In this document: piece by piece, positions 8,260 to 21,558 of the stretch
Position numbering within the stretch: position 1 is the first letter of the stretch
Layout: each line of letters begins with the position of its first letter
Assembly (NCBI RefSeq): GCF_900091625.1
Contig: NZ_FMIC01000002.1
Span: 310,001 to 374,000 of the forward strand
DNA from: Micromonospora peucetia
GTDB taxonomy: Bacteria > Actinomycetota > Actinomycetes > Mycobacteriales > Micromonosporaceae
Length of the DNA stretch: 64,000 nt
Direction of reading: 5' to 3'
Program-made: the position numbers and the translations under genes
The notes under the pieces: model-generated
Databases searched by the model: none
Told to the model about the DNA's origin: nothing
The model's input: the letters and a program-made list of their open reading frames with translations, nothing else

Positions 8260-8829
8260 TCAGGGTCCCCTCTCGACGGGATCGGCGCTCACCTGGCGGA
8301 CCTCGGCGGCGGAGCCGACCGCGCGGACGAGCCGTCGTTCGACGGCGAGGATCCGCTGCCGGCTGCCGATCAGGTCCTGTGGGCCGTGGGTGTCGAACAC
8401 GTGCACGTACAGGACGCCGGCATGCCGGTCCACCTCGACGATCAGCGTGCCCGGCACCAGCGAGATCGCCTCGGCGGTGAGCGCCAGGTTCAGGTCGGTG
8501 CGCACCCGCAGCCGCAGCGCGATGATCGCCCCCCGGGGCCGGTAGCCGGGCTGCACCGCGACCCGGGCGACGTGCGCGCTGGCACTGACCAGTTCGCTGA
8601 CGAAGCGCACCGCGAAGACGAGCAACGGTCCGGGGCGCAGTCGGCCGCCGAACCTGACCGGCGGCAGCGGGAAGAACAGCAGCACGGCGCCGGCCACCAG
8701 CATCCCGCCCGCGAGGTTGCCCCAGGAGAAGTCTCCCCAGAACAGGCTCCAGACCAGCACCAGCCAGCCGAAAGCGATCAGCCGGTCCCGCCGCCGCCCG
8801 CGCGGCGGCCCCCCGGCGCCCCGGCTCAC
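8260..8829 (-). CDS. mnhE: Na+/H+ antiporter subunit E
   Basis: 189 residues. Two N-terminal hydrophobic helices (about 12-45) are followed by the conserved MnhE domain, including ALTAEAISLVPGTLIVEVD and LYVHVFDTHGP. The start is GTG at 8829, overlapping the mnhD stop by 4 bp (GTGA). Open frame exists further upstream but lies inside mnhD. The subunit is part of the membrane module that packs with F and G. Confidence 0.92.
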   Translation of the reverse strand: MSRGAGGPPRGRRRDRLIAFGWLVLVWSLFWGDFSWGNLAGGMLVAGAVLLFFPLPPVRFGGRLRPGPLLVFAVRFVSELVSASAHVARVAVQPGYRPRGAIIALRLRVRTDLNLALTAEAISLVPGTLIVEVDRHAGVLYVHVFDTHGPQDLIGSRQRILAVERRLVRAVGSAAEVRQVSADPVERGP

Positions 8830-10331
8830 GGGGCACCGGCCGGCAGCACGGAACGGATGTACGGGGTGCGCTCGCGCAGGTCGGCCGCCGCGTCCGCGGT
8901 GACGTCGAACAGCGGCCCGGCGACGACGGTCAGCGCCAGCCCGAGCCCGACCAGTGCGATCGTCGCGCCGACCATCAGCCCGGGCAGGCGGACGACGGGT
9001 GCGGCGGTGGCCAGTTGGGGGGCACGCCAGAAGGCGATGTTCCACACCCGGGAGGCCACGTAGAGGGTGAGCAGGCTCGTCACCGTTCCCGCCGCGACCA
9101 GCACGCCGGGCAGCGGCTCGCCGGCCGCGACGCCGGCCTGGAGCAGGCCGAGCTTGCCGAGGAAGCCGGAGAAGGGCGGTACACCGGCGAGGTTCATGGC
9201 CGGGACGAAGAAGAGGACGCCGAGCAGCGGGGCCGCCCGGGCCAGCCCGCCGATGCGGCGCAGGTCGGTGCTGCCGGCCCGCTCCTCGACCAGCCCGGCG
9301 ACCAGGAACAGGGTGGTCTGGATGGTGATGTGGTGCACCACGTAGAAGATCGCGCCGGAGAGCCCGGCAACGGTACTCAGCCCCACTCCGAAGATCATGT
9401 AGCCGATGTGGCTGACCAGGGTGAACGAGAAGAGCCGCTTCATGTCCGACTGGGCCACCGCGCCGAGGATGCCGACCACCATGGTCAGCCCGGCCACCAC
9501 CATCAGCAGCCCGGAGAGGTGGCCGCCGGGGAAGAGCAGCGTCTCGGTGCGGATGATCGCGTACACGCCGACCTTGGTGAGCAGGCCGGCGAAGACCGCC
9601 GTGACGGGGGCCGGCGCCGTCGGGTAGCTGTCCGGCAGCCAGGCCGAGAGCGGGAAGACCGCCGCTTTGATCCCGAAGGCGAGCAGCAGCATCAGTTGGA
9701 GCATCAGCCGTACGCCGTCAGGCAGTGCGTCCAGCCGGTGCGCCAACTGGGCCATGTTCAGGGTGCCGGTCGCCGCGTACACCAGGCCCACCGAGGCGAG
9801 GAAGATCATCGAGGAGAGGATGCTGACCACGACGTACGTCGAGCCGGTGCGGATCCGGGTCTCGGTGCCGCCGAGGGTGATCAGCACGAAGCTCGCGGCC
9901 AGCAGGATCTCGAAACCGACGAAGAGGTTGAACAGGTCGCCGGCGAGGAACGCGTTGGTCACGCCGGCGGTCAGCACCAGGTAGGTGGGGTGGTAGATGG
10001 TCACCGGGACGGTCTCGCCGAAGTCCCCCTGCCCCTGGCCGACGGAGTAGAGCAGCACGCACAGGGTCACCGCCGAGGAGACCACCACCATCAGCGCGGC
10101 GAGCTGGTCGGCGACCAGCACGATGCCCACGGGCGCCGGCCACCCGCCGACCTGGACCACTACCGGTCCGTGCCGGTACGCCTGCACCAGCAGCACCACC
10201 GCCACCGCCAGCGTGACGGTCAGGCAGGTCACGCTGACGACCCGTTGCAGCCCCGGCCACCTGGCCAGCAGCAGGGTCAGCGCCGCGCCCAGCAGCGGCA
10301 CCACCACGGGCAACGGCACGAGCTGGCTCAT
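8826..10331 (-). CDS. mnhD: Na+/H+ antiporter subunit D (proton-conducting)
   Basis: 501 residues, about 14 predicted helices. The proton_antipo_M domain (about 125-420) carries the expected acidic and lysine residues in transmembrane segments, for example GITNAFLAGDLFNLFVGFEILL-like and FGIKAAVFPLSAWLPDSYPT regions. It is homologous to respiratory complex I subunits NuoL/M/N. The ATG at 10331 opens MSQLVPLPVVVPLLGAALTL, the usual N-terminus; a longer frame to 10469 overlaps mnhC and is rejected. It lies 70 bp after the mnhC stop, the only real gap in the operon. Confidence 0.93.
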   Translation of the reverse strand: MSQLVPLPVVVPLLGAALTLLLARWPGLQRVVSVTCLTVTLAVAVVLLVQAYRHGPVVVQVGGWPAPVGIVLVADQLAALMVVVSSAVTLCVLLYSVGQGQGDFGETVPVTIYHPTYLVLTAGVTNAFLAGDLFNLFVGFEILLAASFVLITLGGTETRIRTGSTYVVVSILSSMIFLASVGLVYAATGTLNMAQLAHRLDALPDGVRLMLQLMLLLAFGIKAAVFPLSAWLPDSYPTAPAPVTAVFAGLLTKVGVYAIIRTETLLFPGGHLSGLLMVVAGLTMVVGILGAVAQSDMKRLFSFTLVSHIGYMIFGVGLSTVAGLSGAIFYVVHHITIQTTLFLVAGLVEERAGSTDLRRIGGLARAAPLLGVLFFVPAMNLAGVPPFSGFLGKLGLLQAGVAAGEPLPGVLVAAGTVTSLLTLYVASRVWNIAFWRAPQLATAAPVVRLPGLMVGATIALVGLGLALTVVAGPLFDVTADAAADLRERTPYIRSVLPAGAP

Positions 10332-10401
10332 CGGGCACCCCGCCGGACGTACCCTGGCCGCGACGTGAGGGACGCTTTCAGGAAGTGACCCGCGTACCCG
10401 C

Positions 10402-10881
10402 TCATCCGGGGCCGTCCCCGCGTCGGAGCCGGCGCGGCGGCTCGGGGTCGACCTGCTCGGGGTCGGCATCCGGGCCCTCGCCGCCGAGGTCGGCGGCGGC
10501 CAGCTCGTTGCGCTCGGCCGCCTGCCTGACCTCCCGGTCCTCGATGTCGTCGGGGACCTCGTCGTCGCCGGTGAGGTACCAGCTGCGGTAGCTCACCGCC
10601 AGCAGGAACGCGGTCAGCCCGAAGGTGATCACGATCGCGGTGAGGATCATGGCCTGCGGCAGCGCGTCGCTCAACGTGCCGGCTGGCGCCGTGCCGACCA
10701 GTGGGGCGGCCCCCGCGCGCCCGCCCAGCAGGATGAGGACGTTGACCCCGTTGCCGAACAGGATGACGCCGAGCAGGATCCGGCTCAGGCTGCGTTCCAG
10801 CAGGAGGGTGACCCCGCAGCCGACCAGCACCCCGGCGGCGACGACCAGCACCAGGGTGGGTCCCGCGACGCCTGTACTCAT
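10402..10881 (-). CDS. mnhC: Na+/H+ antiporter subunit C
   Basis: 159 residues. The first 115 form a NuoK-like three-helix subunit, with GVILFGNGVNVLILLGGR and LPQAMILTAIVITFGLTAFLL, the typical MrpC signatures. A hydrophilic acidic C-terminal tail of about 45 residues is longer than in many homologues. It overlaps the mnhA stop by 4 bp (ATGA at 10878-10881), so it is translated together with subunit A. Confidence 0.92.
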   Translation of the reverse strand: MSTGVAGPTLVLVVAAGVLVGCGVTLLLERSLSRILLGVILFGNGVNVLILLGGRAGAAPLVGTAPAGTLSDALPQAMILTAIVITFGLTAFLLAVSYRSWYLTGDDEVPDDIEDREVRQAAERNELAAADLGGEGPDADPEQVDPEPPRRLRRGDGPG

Positions 10882-13712
10882 GTCCGCCCGCCCTCCCGGT
10901 CGACCCGCAGCCCGCCCCCGGACTCGCCGGCCGCCTCGATGTGCCGGTCCACCTCGGCGCCGAGGCTGCGCAGGATGTCCAGCACCAGCCCGACCACGAC
11001 CAGGTAGACGCCGACATCGAAGAAGAGGGATGTGACCAGGTAGAACTTGCCGATCAGCGGCAGCCACAGGTCGATCCGGGCGCTCTCGAGCACCGTCTCG
11101 CCCGCGAGCAGGGCGACGGCCCCGGTGCCGATCGAGACGAACAGGCCGGCGCCGAGCACCGTGCCGGCACCGACCGGGGCGGCATCGGCCAGCTCGTAGC
11201 GGCCGCCGGCCAGGTAGCGCACGGCCAACGCCAGGCTCGCCACCAGGCCGCCGGCGAAGCCGCCGCCCGGCGCGTTGTGGCCGGAGAAGAGCAGGTACAG
11301 CGAGAAGACCACCACCGTGTGGAAGACCAGCCGGGTCACCACCTCCAGCACGATCGAGCGCTGCCGCTCGTGCAGGGTCGCCCCGCCCCGCAGCCAGACC
11401 CGGTGTCCCGGCCGTTGCACCCGGCTCAACGGCTGCGGGCGGCGGGGCCGAGGGCCGGTCCTGGACTGCTGGAAGACCAGGCTGGCCACGCCGGTCGCGG
11501 CCACCACCAGCACCGACAGCTCGCCCAGCGTGTCCCAGGCCCGGATGTCGACCAGGGTCACGTTGACCACGTTGCGGCCGTACCCGTGGGCGACGGCCAG
11601 GTCCGGGAACGCGTCGGAGATGGTGGGCGCCTGCCGGGCCGAGGCGGCGGTCAGGGCCAGTCCGCCGACCACCACGCCGACGACCACCCCGATCGTGCGG
11701 CGTATCCAGCGCCGGTGCTTGGGGCGGGCCGAGAACCGCTCCGGCAGTCGGCGCAGCACCAGCACGAACACCGCGATGGTGGCGGTCTCGACGAGGAACT
11801 GGGTCAGCGCCAGGTCCGGCGCGCCGTAGACCACGAAGAGCATCGCGGTGCCGTAGCCGGTCATGCCCACCAGCAGCATCGCCGTCAGCCGCCGGCGGGC
11901 GCCCACCGCGAGCACCGCCGCGACGGCGACCACCGCCACCACCACGACCTGCAACGGGCTGTCCCAGAGGGCGACCCGGTCCCGCCACGGACGGGTCGCC
12001 AGCATCGCCCCACCGGGCACCACGGTGAGCACGAGCAGGATGATGCCGAGGTACTGCGGCAACGAGCCCCGCTGGGTGGCGCCGGTGACCTCGATGGCCA
12101 GCCGGTCGAAGCGGCGGGTGAGCCACTCGTATCCCTGGTTGCCGCCGACCGGGACGTGCAGCCGGGCCAGCACCGGCGCGAGCGGGCCGCGCAGCGCGTA
12201 CAGCGCCGCGCCGCCGGCGACGGCGAGCGCGGAGAGGCCGAGCGCGGGGCTGAGGCCGTGCCACAGCGCCAGGTCCTTGCCGACGACGCCGAACAGCTCG
12301 GCGTACGGGCGGAGCAGTCCGTCGAGGATCCCGGCGGCCGGGCCGGCGGCCAGCCCGACGGCGGCCAGCAGGGCCGGCGGGGCGAGCATCGACGCGGGGA
12401 TCCGCCCGAGGACGGTCGGCTCCACGCCCGGCCGGGTGGCGAACGCACCCCAGACGAACCGGGCACTGTAGGCGACGGTGAGCATGGTGCCGGCCACCAG
12501 CACGGCGAGGACGACAGGCTGGTCGGTGAAGGCGGCCAGCACGGCTTCCTTGGCGACGAAGCCGACCAGCGGCGGCAGTCCGGCCATCGACGCGGCGGCG
12601 AGCACCGCCACGGTGACGAGCAGCGGGGAAGCGCGCCCCAACCCGGACAGTTCCCGCAGGTCGCGGGTGCCGGCGCCGTGGTCGATGATGCCGACGACGA
12701 GGAAGAGCGGCGCCTTGAACAGCGCATGGGCCAGCAGCATCGCGACGCCGGCCAGCGCCGTGTCCGGGGTGCCCGCCCCGACCGCCACCGCGAGCAGGCC
12801 GAGTTGGCTGACCGTGCCGTACGCCAGTAGCAGCTTCAGGTCGGTCTGCCGCAGCGCCGCCCAGCCCCCGGCCAGCATGGTGGCCAGGCCGGCGACCACC
12901 ACCACCGGCCGCCACGGGCCGACGCTCGCCAGCACCGGGGCGAGCAGCCCGATCAGGTAGATGCCCGCCTTCACCATCGCGGCGGCGTGCAGGTACGCGC
13001 TCACCGGCGTGGGCGCCGCCATCGCCACCGGCAGCCAGGAGCTGAACGGCAGCACCGCCGACTTGGACAGCGCCCCGGCGAGGATCAGCCCGACCGCCGT
13101 GACCAGGTACGCCCCGCCCGGCAGTTGGCCGGCCGTGATCTCCGACCACCGGTAGCTGCCGGCGTGCGCGCCGAGCATGATGAACCCGACCAGCATCGCC
13201 AGCCCGCCGAGCGTGGTCACGATCAGCGCCTGCGCCGCCGCCCACCGGCTGGAGCGCCGCTCGGTGCTGTGCCCGATCAGCAGGTACGAGAAGATCGTGG
13301 TGAGTTCCCAGCACACGTAGAGCAGCAGCAGGTCGTCGGCGAGGACCAGGCCGAGCATCGCCCCGGCGAAGGCCACCAGCACGGCCGCGAAGCGGGCCAC
13401 GCCGGCGGACTCCCGGCCGAAGTAGTGGGCGCTGTAGACCAGGACCAGCGCGCCGACGCCGCCGACGAGCAGGGTCATCAGCCAGGACAGGGTGGTCAGC
13501 CGCAGCGCCAGGTCGAGGCCGAGTTCCCGGATCCACGGGTACGTCTCGACCACCGCGCCACCGTCGCGGACGGCGGGTGTGCGGGCCAGCGCCCACCCGA
13601 ACGCGGCCGCCGGCGCCAGCGCCAGCGGGTAGCAGGCGCGCGAGCCCCACCATCGGACGAGCAGCGGCGCGAGCAGGGCCGCCACGAGGTGGAGGATCAG
13701 CAGTACGAGCAC
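10878..13712 (-). CDS. mnhA: Na+/H+ antiporter subunit A with fused subunit-B domain
   Basis: About 944 residues. The N-terminal two thirds are NuoL-like (proton_antipo_N and proton_antipo_M; key segments FAAVLVAFAGAMLGLVLADD, VCWELTTIFSYLLIGH, LHAAAMVKAGIYLI). These are followed by a DUF4040-type region and a C-terminal MnhB domain (GHNAPGGGFAGGLVASLALA). The A-B fusion is normal in actinobacteria and explains the absence of a separate mnhB. GTG at 13712 gives the usual start VLVLLILHLVAALLAPLL; GTG at 13763 is an alternative that adds a basic proline-rich stretch. It is the first gene of the antiporter operon. Confidence 0.92.
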   Translation of the reverse strand: MLVLLILHLVAALLAPLLVRWWGSRACYPLALAPAAAFGWALARTPAVRDGGAVVETYPWIRELGLDLALRLTTLSWLMTLLVGGVGALVLVYSAHYFGRESAGVARFAAVLVAFAGAMLGLVLADDLLLLYVCWELTTIFSYLLIGHSTERRSSRWAAAQALIVTTLGGLAMLVGFIMLGAHAGSYRWSEITAGQLPGGAYLVTAVGLILAGALSKSAVLPFSSWLPVAMAAPTPVSAYLHAAAMVKAGIYLIGLLAPVLASVGPWRPVVVVAGLATMLAGGWAALRQTDLKLLLAYGTVSQLGLLAVAVGAGTPDTALAGVAMLLAHALFKAPLFLVVGIIDHGAGTRDLRELSGLGRASPLLVTVAVLAAASMAGLPPLVGFVAKEAVLAAFTDQPVVLAVLVAGTMLTVAYSARFVWGAFATRPGVEPTVLGRIPASMLAPPALLAAVGLAAGPAAGILDGLLRPYAELFGVVGKDLALWHGLSPALGLSALAVAGGAALYALRGPLAPVLARLHVPVGGNQGYEWLTRRFDRLAIEVTGATQRGSLPQYLGIILLVLTVVPGGAMLATRPWRDRVALWDSPLQVVVVAVVAVAAVLAVGARRRLTAMLLVGMTGYGTAMLFVVYGAPDLALTQFLVETATIAVFVLVLRRLPERFSARPKHRRWIRRTIGVVVGVVVGGLALTAASARQAPTISDAFPDLAVAHGYGRNVVNVTLVDIRAWDTLGELSVLVVAATGVASLVFQQSRTGPRPRRPQPLSRVQRPGHRVWLRGGATLHERQRSIVLEVVTRLVFHTVVVFSLYLLFSGHNAPGGGFAGGLVASLALAVRYLAGGRYELADAAPVGAGTVLGAGLFVSIGTGAVALLAGETVLESARIDLWLPLIGKFYLVTSLFFDVGVYLVVVGLVLDILRSLGAEVDRHIEAAGESGGGLRVDREGGRT

Positions 13713-13873
13713 CCGCGCTCCCGGTCGAGGTGGCTGCGGCGCACGCCGGAGGTGGGACGGCACCTAGCTGCGATCTCACGCCAGTTCGTCGCCCGGCGGG
13801 CTATTTTGCGCGAATTCGTCCCAGTTACCCGCCACGGGAGCAGTCGGCGGGGGCGGAAGTCGCCTGCGGCTCG

Positions 13874-14275
13874 TCAGCCGACGGTGATGTCGATGGTGGG
13901 GGTGACTGGCTCGCGGGTCGGGCGCTCGCGGCGGGGCTCCACCAGCAGGTCGGGACGGCCGAGCTGGATCACGACCTTGTTGACCACCCGCTGGGCGGCG
14001 GCGAGGGAGCGCACCGGAAGCAGTCGGCCCCGGCTCTCCCGACGCAGCACGAAGTAGTGCACCGCGGCGCGGACCTGACCCCGGTCGGCCGCGCTGGCCT
14101 GCGCGGTGGAGACGACCAGCTCCCGCAGCGCGGCGGCGAGCCGCTCGGCCAGCTCCAGCTCCGGGCCGGACAGCCCGGCACGGACGGCGGCGAGGTGGCT
14201 GTCGACCTTGCGGATGAGCACGTCGGTGCCGGGCTCGAAACTCCGCCGCTCGACTGTCAATCCGATCCCCTCCAC
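13874..14275 (-). CDS. Conserved hypothetical protein, divergent from lhr
   Basis: 133 residues, no signal peptide or membrane segment, largely alpha-helical with a leucine/alanine-rich centre (GPELELAERLAAALREL) and a basic segment, HYFVLRRESRGRLLPVRSL. I do not recognise a family. Codon usage (strong third-position GC) and the clean divergent promoter region support a real gene. It is transcribed away from lhr over a 157-bp AT-richer spacer containing two short palindromes. The true start could be a few codons downstream of 14275. Confidence 0.65.
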   Translation of the reverse strand: MEGIGLTVERRSFEPGTDVLIRKVDSHLAAVRAGLSGPELELAERLAAALRELVVSTAQASAADRGQVRAAVHYFVLRRESRGRLLPVRSLAAAQRVVNKVVIQLGRPDLLVEPRRERPTREPVTPTIDITVG

Positions 14276-14308
14276 CCCGGCCGTCGCCCGGAGTGAAGTT
14301 ACTTTATG

Positions 14309-14345
14309 TTGTGGGTCACAAGCAAGCAGTTAAGTGAGACTTAAC
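14309..14345. promoter_or_regulatory. Two palindromes in the divergent promoter region upstream of lhr
   Basis: TTGTGGGTCACAA at 14309-14321 is a 5-bp inverted repeat around GGT. GTTAAGTGAGACTTAAC at 14329-14345 is a perfect 7-bp inverted repeat around GAG. Both lie in the AT-richest part of the local sequence (14290-14350), between the divergent hypothetical gene and lhr, where promoters are expected. They look like operator half-sites for one or two dimeric regulators. The regulator is unknown. Confidence 0.5.
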
Positions 14346-14432
14346 GGATTCAAAGCCGCGAACAGCGCGTATGAGTTGGATCGAGACAGTCCGCTCCCGC
14401 CGAGGGCCTGGACGTCACACCACCGAGGCAGG

Positions 14433-19088
<4,656 letters not shown>

Positions 19089-19180
19089 CCCCACACCGAC
19101 ACGTCCGGCGGGGGCACGGGGGTGGCGCCGCTGCGGCAGGGCCCACCCCCAGCGGTGGCGGGCGGTGGGTGGAAATCTCA

Positions 19181-19208
19181 ACCGACCGACCGACCGACCG
19201 ACCGACCG
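19181..19208. repeat. Tetranucleotide repeat (ACCG)7
   Basis: Seven perfect tandem copies of ACCG fill 19181-19208 in the intergenic stretch between the lhr stop (19088) and the lipoprotein stop (19337). Further downstream, 19264-19280 holds GGGGCAGCTCGACAGCG, which also occurs in the repeat-rich spacer near 46 kb. No gene is supported in this 248-bp gap. Confidence 0.85.
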
Positions 19209-19336
19209 GACCAGCCGGACCGGTCAGAGCACTCGGGAGGCCGGGGTCGGCGGTCCCACACACGGGGCAGCTCGACAGCGTCTCCGGACACGTCCCGCCC
19301 GGCGGGCACCACGTGGTCACCAGCCGGGTCGGACGA

Positions 19337-19936
19337 TCAGCGCAGGCCCGTAAGGACCTTCTCGTACCTGGCGCGGTCGGCGGCTGGGGTCTTCGCCTCC
19401 AGGTAGTTGAGCACCACCGTGCCCCGCCGGAACGACTGGCCGCCCCAGGTCTCGGCGATGTCGCCGGCGCTGGTCTCGTCCGGGAAGACGTACACGGTGA
19501 CGGCGTCGGTCGCGACCAGCTCGGAGCAGCCCAGGCCGAGCCCGTCCGGCCCGCATTCGACCGACCGGTCCCGGGGGTTGGGCACCTTCAGTCCGGCAGC
19601 CTTGAACGCGTCCACGACCTGCCGCGCGCCCGGTGTGCCGGTCGGCCGGACCGGCAGCTTCACCGGCGGCGGGGCGGCGGGACGACGCTCGGTCGGCCCT
19701 CCGGTGCTCGGGCCGACCGGGCCTGCCCTGGTCGGCGAGCCGCTCGGCGGGGCGGCCGGTGTCGCCGCTCCTCCGGGCGCGCCGGTCGGACCCGACGAAG
19801 GTACGTCGGCCGGGGTCGACGCCGAGGCGGCCGGGGGCGCGGCGCGCGGCGGGTCCTCCGCGTCGTCCCCACAGGCGGCGGTGAGGGCGGCGGCGATCAC
19901 GAGCACCGCGACGGCGGGCAGGCTCCGTTTGGTCAC
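19337..19936 (-). CDS. Secreted lipoprotein of unknown function
   Basis: About 199 residues. The N-terminus VTKRSLPAVAVLVIAAALTA followed by AC is a lipoprotein signal peptide with lipobox LTAAC, so the mature protein is probably lipid-anchored on the outer face of the membrane. A proline/alanine/threonine-rich linker of about 70 residues follows. The C-terminal domain (about 95-199) contains CGPDGLGLGCSEL and TVYVFPDETSAGDIAETWG, with two cysteines that may form a disulfide. I do not recognise the domain. A longer in-frame ATG at 19954 exists; the GTG at 19936 gives a better signal peptide. Confidence 0.75.
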   Translation of the reverse strand: MTKRSLPAVAVLVIAAALTAACGDDAEDPPRAAPPAASASTPADVPSSGPTGAPGGAATPAAPPSGSPTRAGPVGPSTGGPTERRPAAPPPVKLPVRPTGTPGARQVVDAFKAAGLKVPNPRDRSVECGPDGLGLGCSELVATDAVTVYVFPDETSAGDIAETWGGQSFRRGTVVLNYLEAKTPAADRARYEKVLTGLR

Positions 19937-20135
19937 CCCTGGCAGTCTGCCCAACCGGATCCCGTCCCGGCAGTGGCCGGTCGGTCAGTGCAGTTGTCCC
20001 ATTTCCGCCAGCCCGCCCCCGGTCGACCGGGCCGCACGGGCCACCCGGCACGGCACGCCCGGCACGGTGACCGGTAAGGCCCCGGGATACCCGGCGGCGG
20101 TACTATCCCGACCCGGTCGACGAGGGGAGCCGACG

Positions 20136-21503
20136 ATGACCGGGGCGAACGGAATGACCGGGGTGGCGGTCCGGCCGGTGCGGGCCGGGGACCGCGCGGC
20201 GGTCGACGCGCTGCACGAACGCGAGTGGGGCGGGCCGTACGTCGTCGCCCACAACACCCGCCACGACCTGCGTACGCTGCCCACGCTGGTGGCGACCGAC
20301 GGCGCCGGCGCGGTCGTCGGGGCGCTCGTCCACCGCGACGACGCCGACGGGCTGGAGGTGGTCAGCGTGGTGGCCGCGGTGTCCGGCGGCGGCGTCGGCA
20401 CGGCGCTGCTGGCGGCGGCCAAGCAGGTGGCCCGGGCCGGGGGTCGGGACCGGCTCTGGCTCGTCACCACCAACGACAACCTGCGGGCGCTGCGGTTCTA
20501 CCAGCGGCGCGGGCTGCGGCTGGCACGCGTGGACCAGGGCGCGGTGGACCGGGCCCGCCGGCTCAAGCCGAGCATCCCGGCGGTCGGCGACGACGGCATC
20601 CCGCTGCACGACGAGTTGGTCCTGGAGCTGCGCCTCGCCGCCGACGGACGGTTCCCCGTCGGCCGCCCGGTCCACGGTGAGCAGGTCGCCACCGGCCGGC
20701 CCGACACCGCGTGGATCTCGTTGACCACCGACTACGGTCTCGCCGACGGCTTCGTCGCCGCCTGCCACGGGGTGATCGCGCGGTTGGCGCCGGAGGCCCG
20801 GGTCATCGACGTGACCCATCTCGTCCCGCCGGCCGACGTACGCCGGGGCGCGGCGGTGCTCGCGCAGACCGTGCCGCACCTGCCGGCGGGGGTGCACGTG
20901 GCCGTCGTCGACCCGGGCGTCGGCACGACCCGCCGGGGCATCGCGCTGGCCACACCGCGCGGGCTGCTGGTGGGCCCGGACAACGGCCTGTTGGTCGATG
21001 CCGCCGAGGTGCTGGGCGGGGTGACCGCGGCTGTCGAGCTGACCGACCCGGACCAGTTCGCGCCCGAGGTGTCCCGCACGTTCCACGGCCGGGACGTCTT
21101 CGCGCCGGTCGCCGCCCGGCTGGCGCTCGGCGCACCGTTGGCCGGGGTCGGCCCGGCCGTCGACCCGCAGTCTCTCGTCCGGCTGCCGGCGCCGGTGCTC
21201 CGGCGGGAGGCGGACGGGTTCACGGCCGAGGTGCTGACCGTCGACCACTTCGGCAACGTGCAGCTGGCCGCGCCGGACGACCTGCTGGCGCCGCTGCCGG
21301 CGCGGGTCCGGGTACGGGCGGGCGCCGGGTCCGGGCCCGGCCGGGAGGCCGTGCACGGGCGTACCTTCGGCGACGCCCCACCGGGCGGGCTGGTGGTGCA
21401 CGGCGACTCGGCCGGCCGGGTCGCCGTGGCGGTCAACGGCGGCCGGGCGGTGGACCTGCTGGCGGTGACGCCCGGTGACCTGCTGCGGGTCGCAGCCGGC
21501 TGA
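20136..21503 (+). CDS. GNAT acetyltransferase fused to SAM hydrolase/SAM hydroxide adenosyltransferase
   Basis: 455 residues in one continuous frame. Residues about 8-170 are a GNAT acetyltransferase (GTALLAAAKQVARAGGRDRL; NDNLRALRFYQRRGLRLARV). Residues about 190-455 match the DUF62 family: LTTDYGLADGFVAACHGVI, VAVVDPGVGTTRRG, LLVGPDNGLL, TFHGRDVFAPVAARLA and VDHFGNVQLA. DUF62 enzymes hydrolyse S-adenosylmethionine to adenosine and methionine and share the fluorinase/chlorinase fold. A strong ribosome site, GAGGGGAG (20122-20129), precedes the ATG. The purpose of the fusion is unknown. Confidence 0.88.
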   Translation: MTGANGMTGVAVRPVRAGDRAAVDALHEREWGGPYVVAHNTRHDLRTLPTLVATDGAGAVVGALVHRDDADGLEVVSVVAAVSGGGVGTALLAAAKQVARAGGRDRLWLVTTNDNLRALRFYQRRGLRLARVDQGAVDRARRLKPSIPAVGDDGIPLHDELVLELRLAADGRFPVGRPVHGEQVATGRPDTAWISLTTDYGLADGFVAACHGVIARLAPEARVIDVTHLVPPADVRRGAAVLAQTVPHLPAGVHVAVVDPGVGTTRRGIALATPRGLLVGPDNGLLVDAAEVLGGVTAAVELTDPDQFAPEVSRTFHGRDVFAPVAARLALGAPLAGVGPAVDPQSLVRLPAPVLRREADGFTAEVLTVDHFGNVQLAAPDDLLAPLPARVRVRAGAGSGPGREAVHGRTFGDAPPGGLVVHGDSAGRVAVAVNGGRAVDLLAVTPGDLLRVAAG

Positions 21504-21558
21504 CCGCCCGCCGAGGCTGGACTGGACCGGCCGGCCCGGCGGGCGTACCCGTCAGGGG

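Noticed and set aside
10941..12830. A 629-codon plus-strand frame opposite mnhA
   Set aside because: Antisense to a well-supported antiporter gene; glutamine/histidine/arginine-rich shadow sequence.
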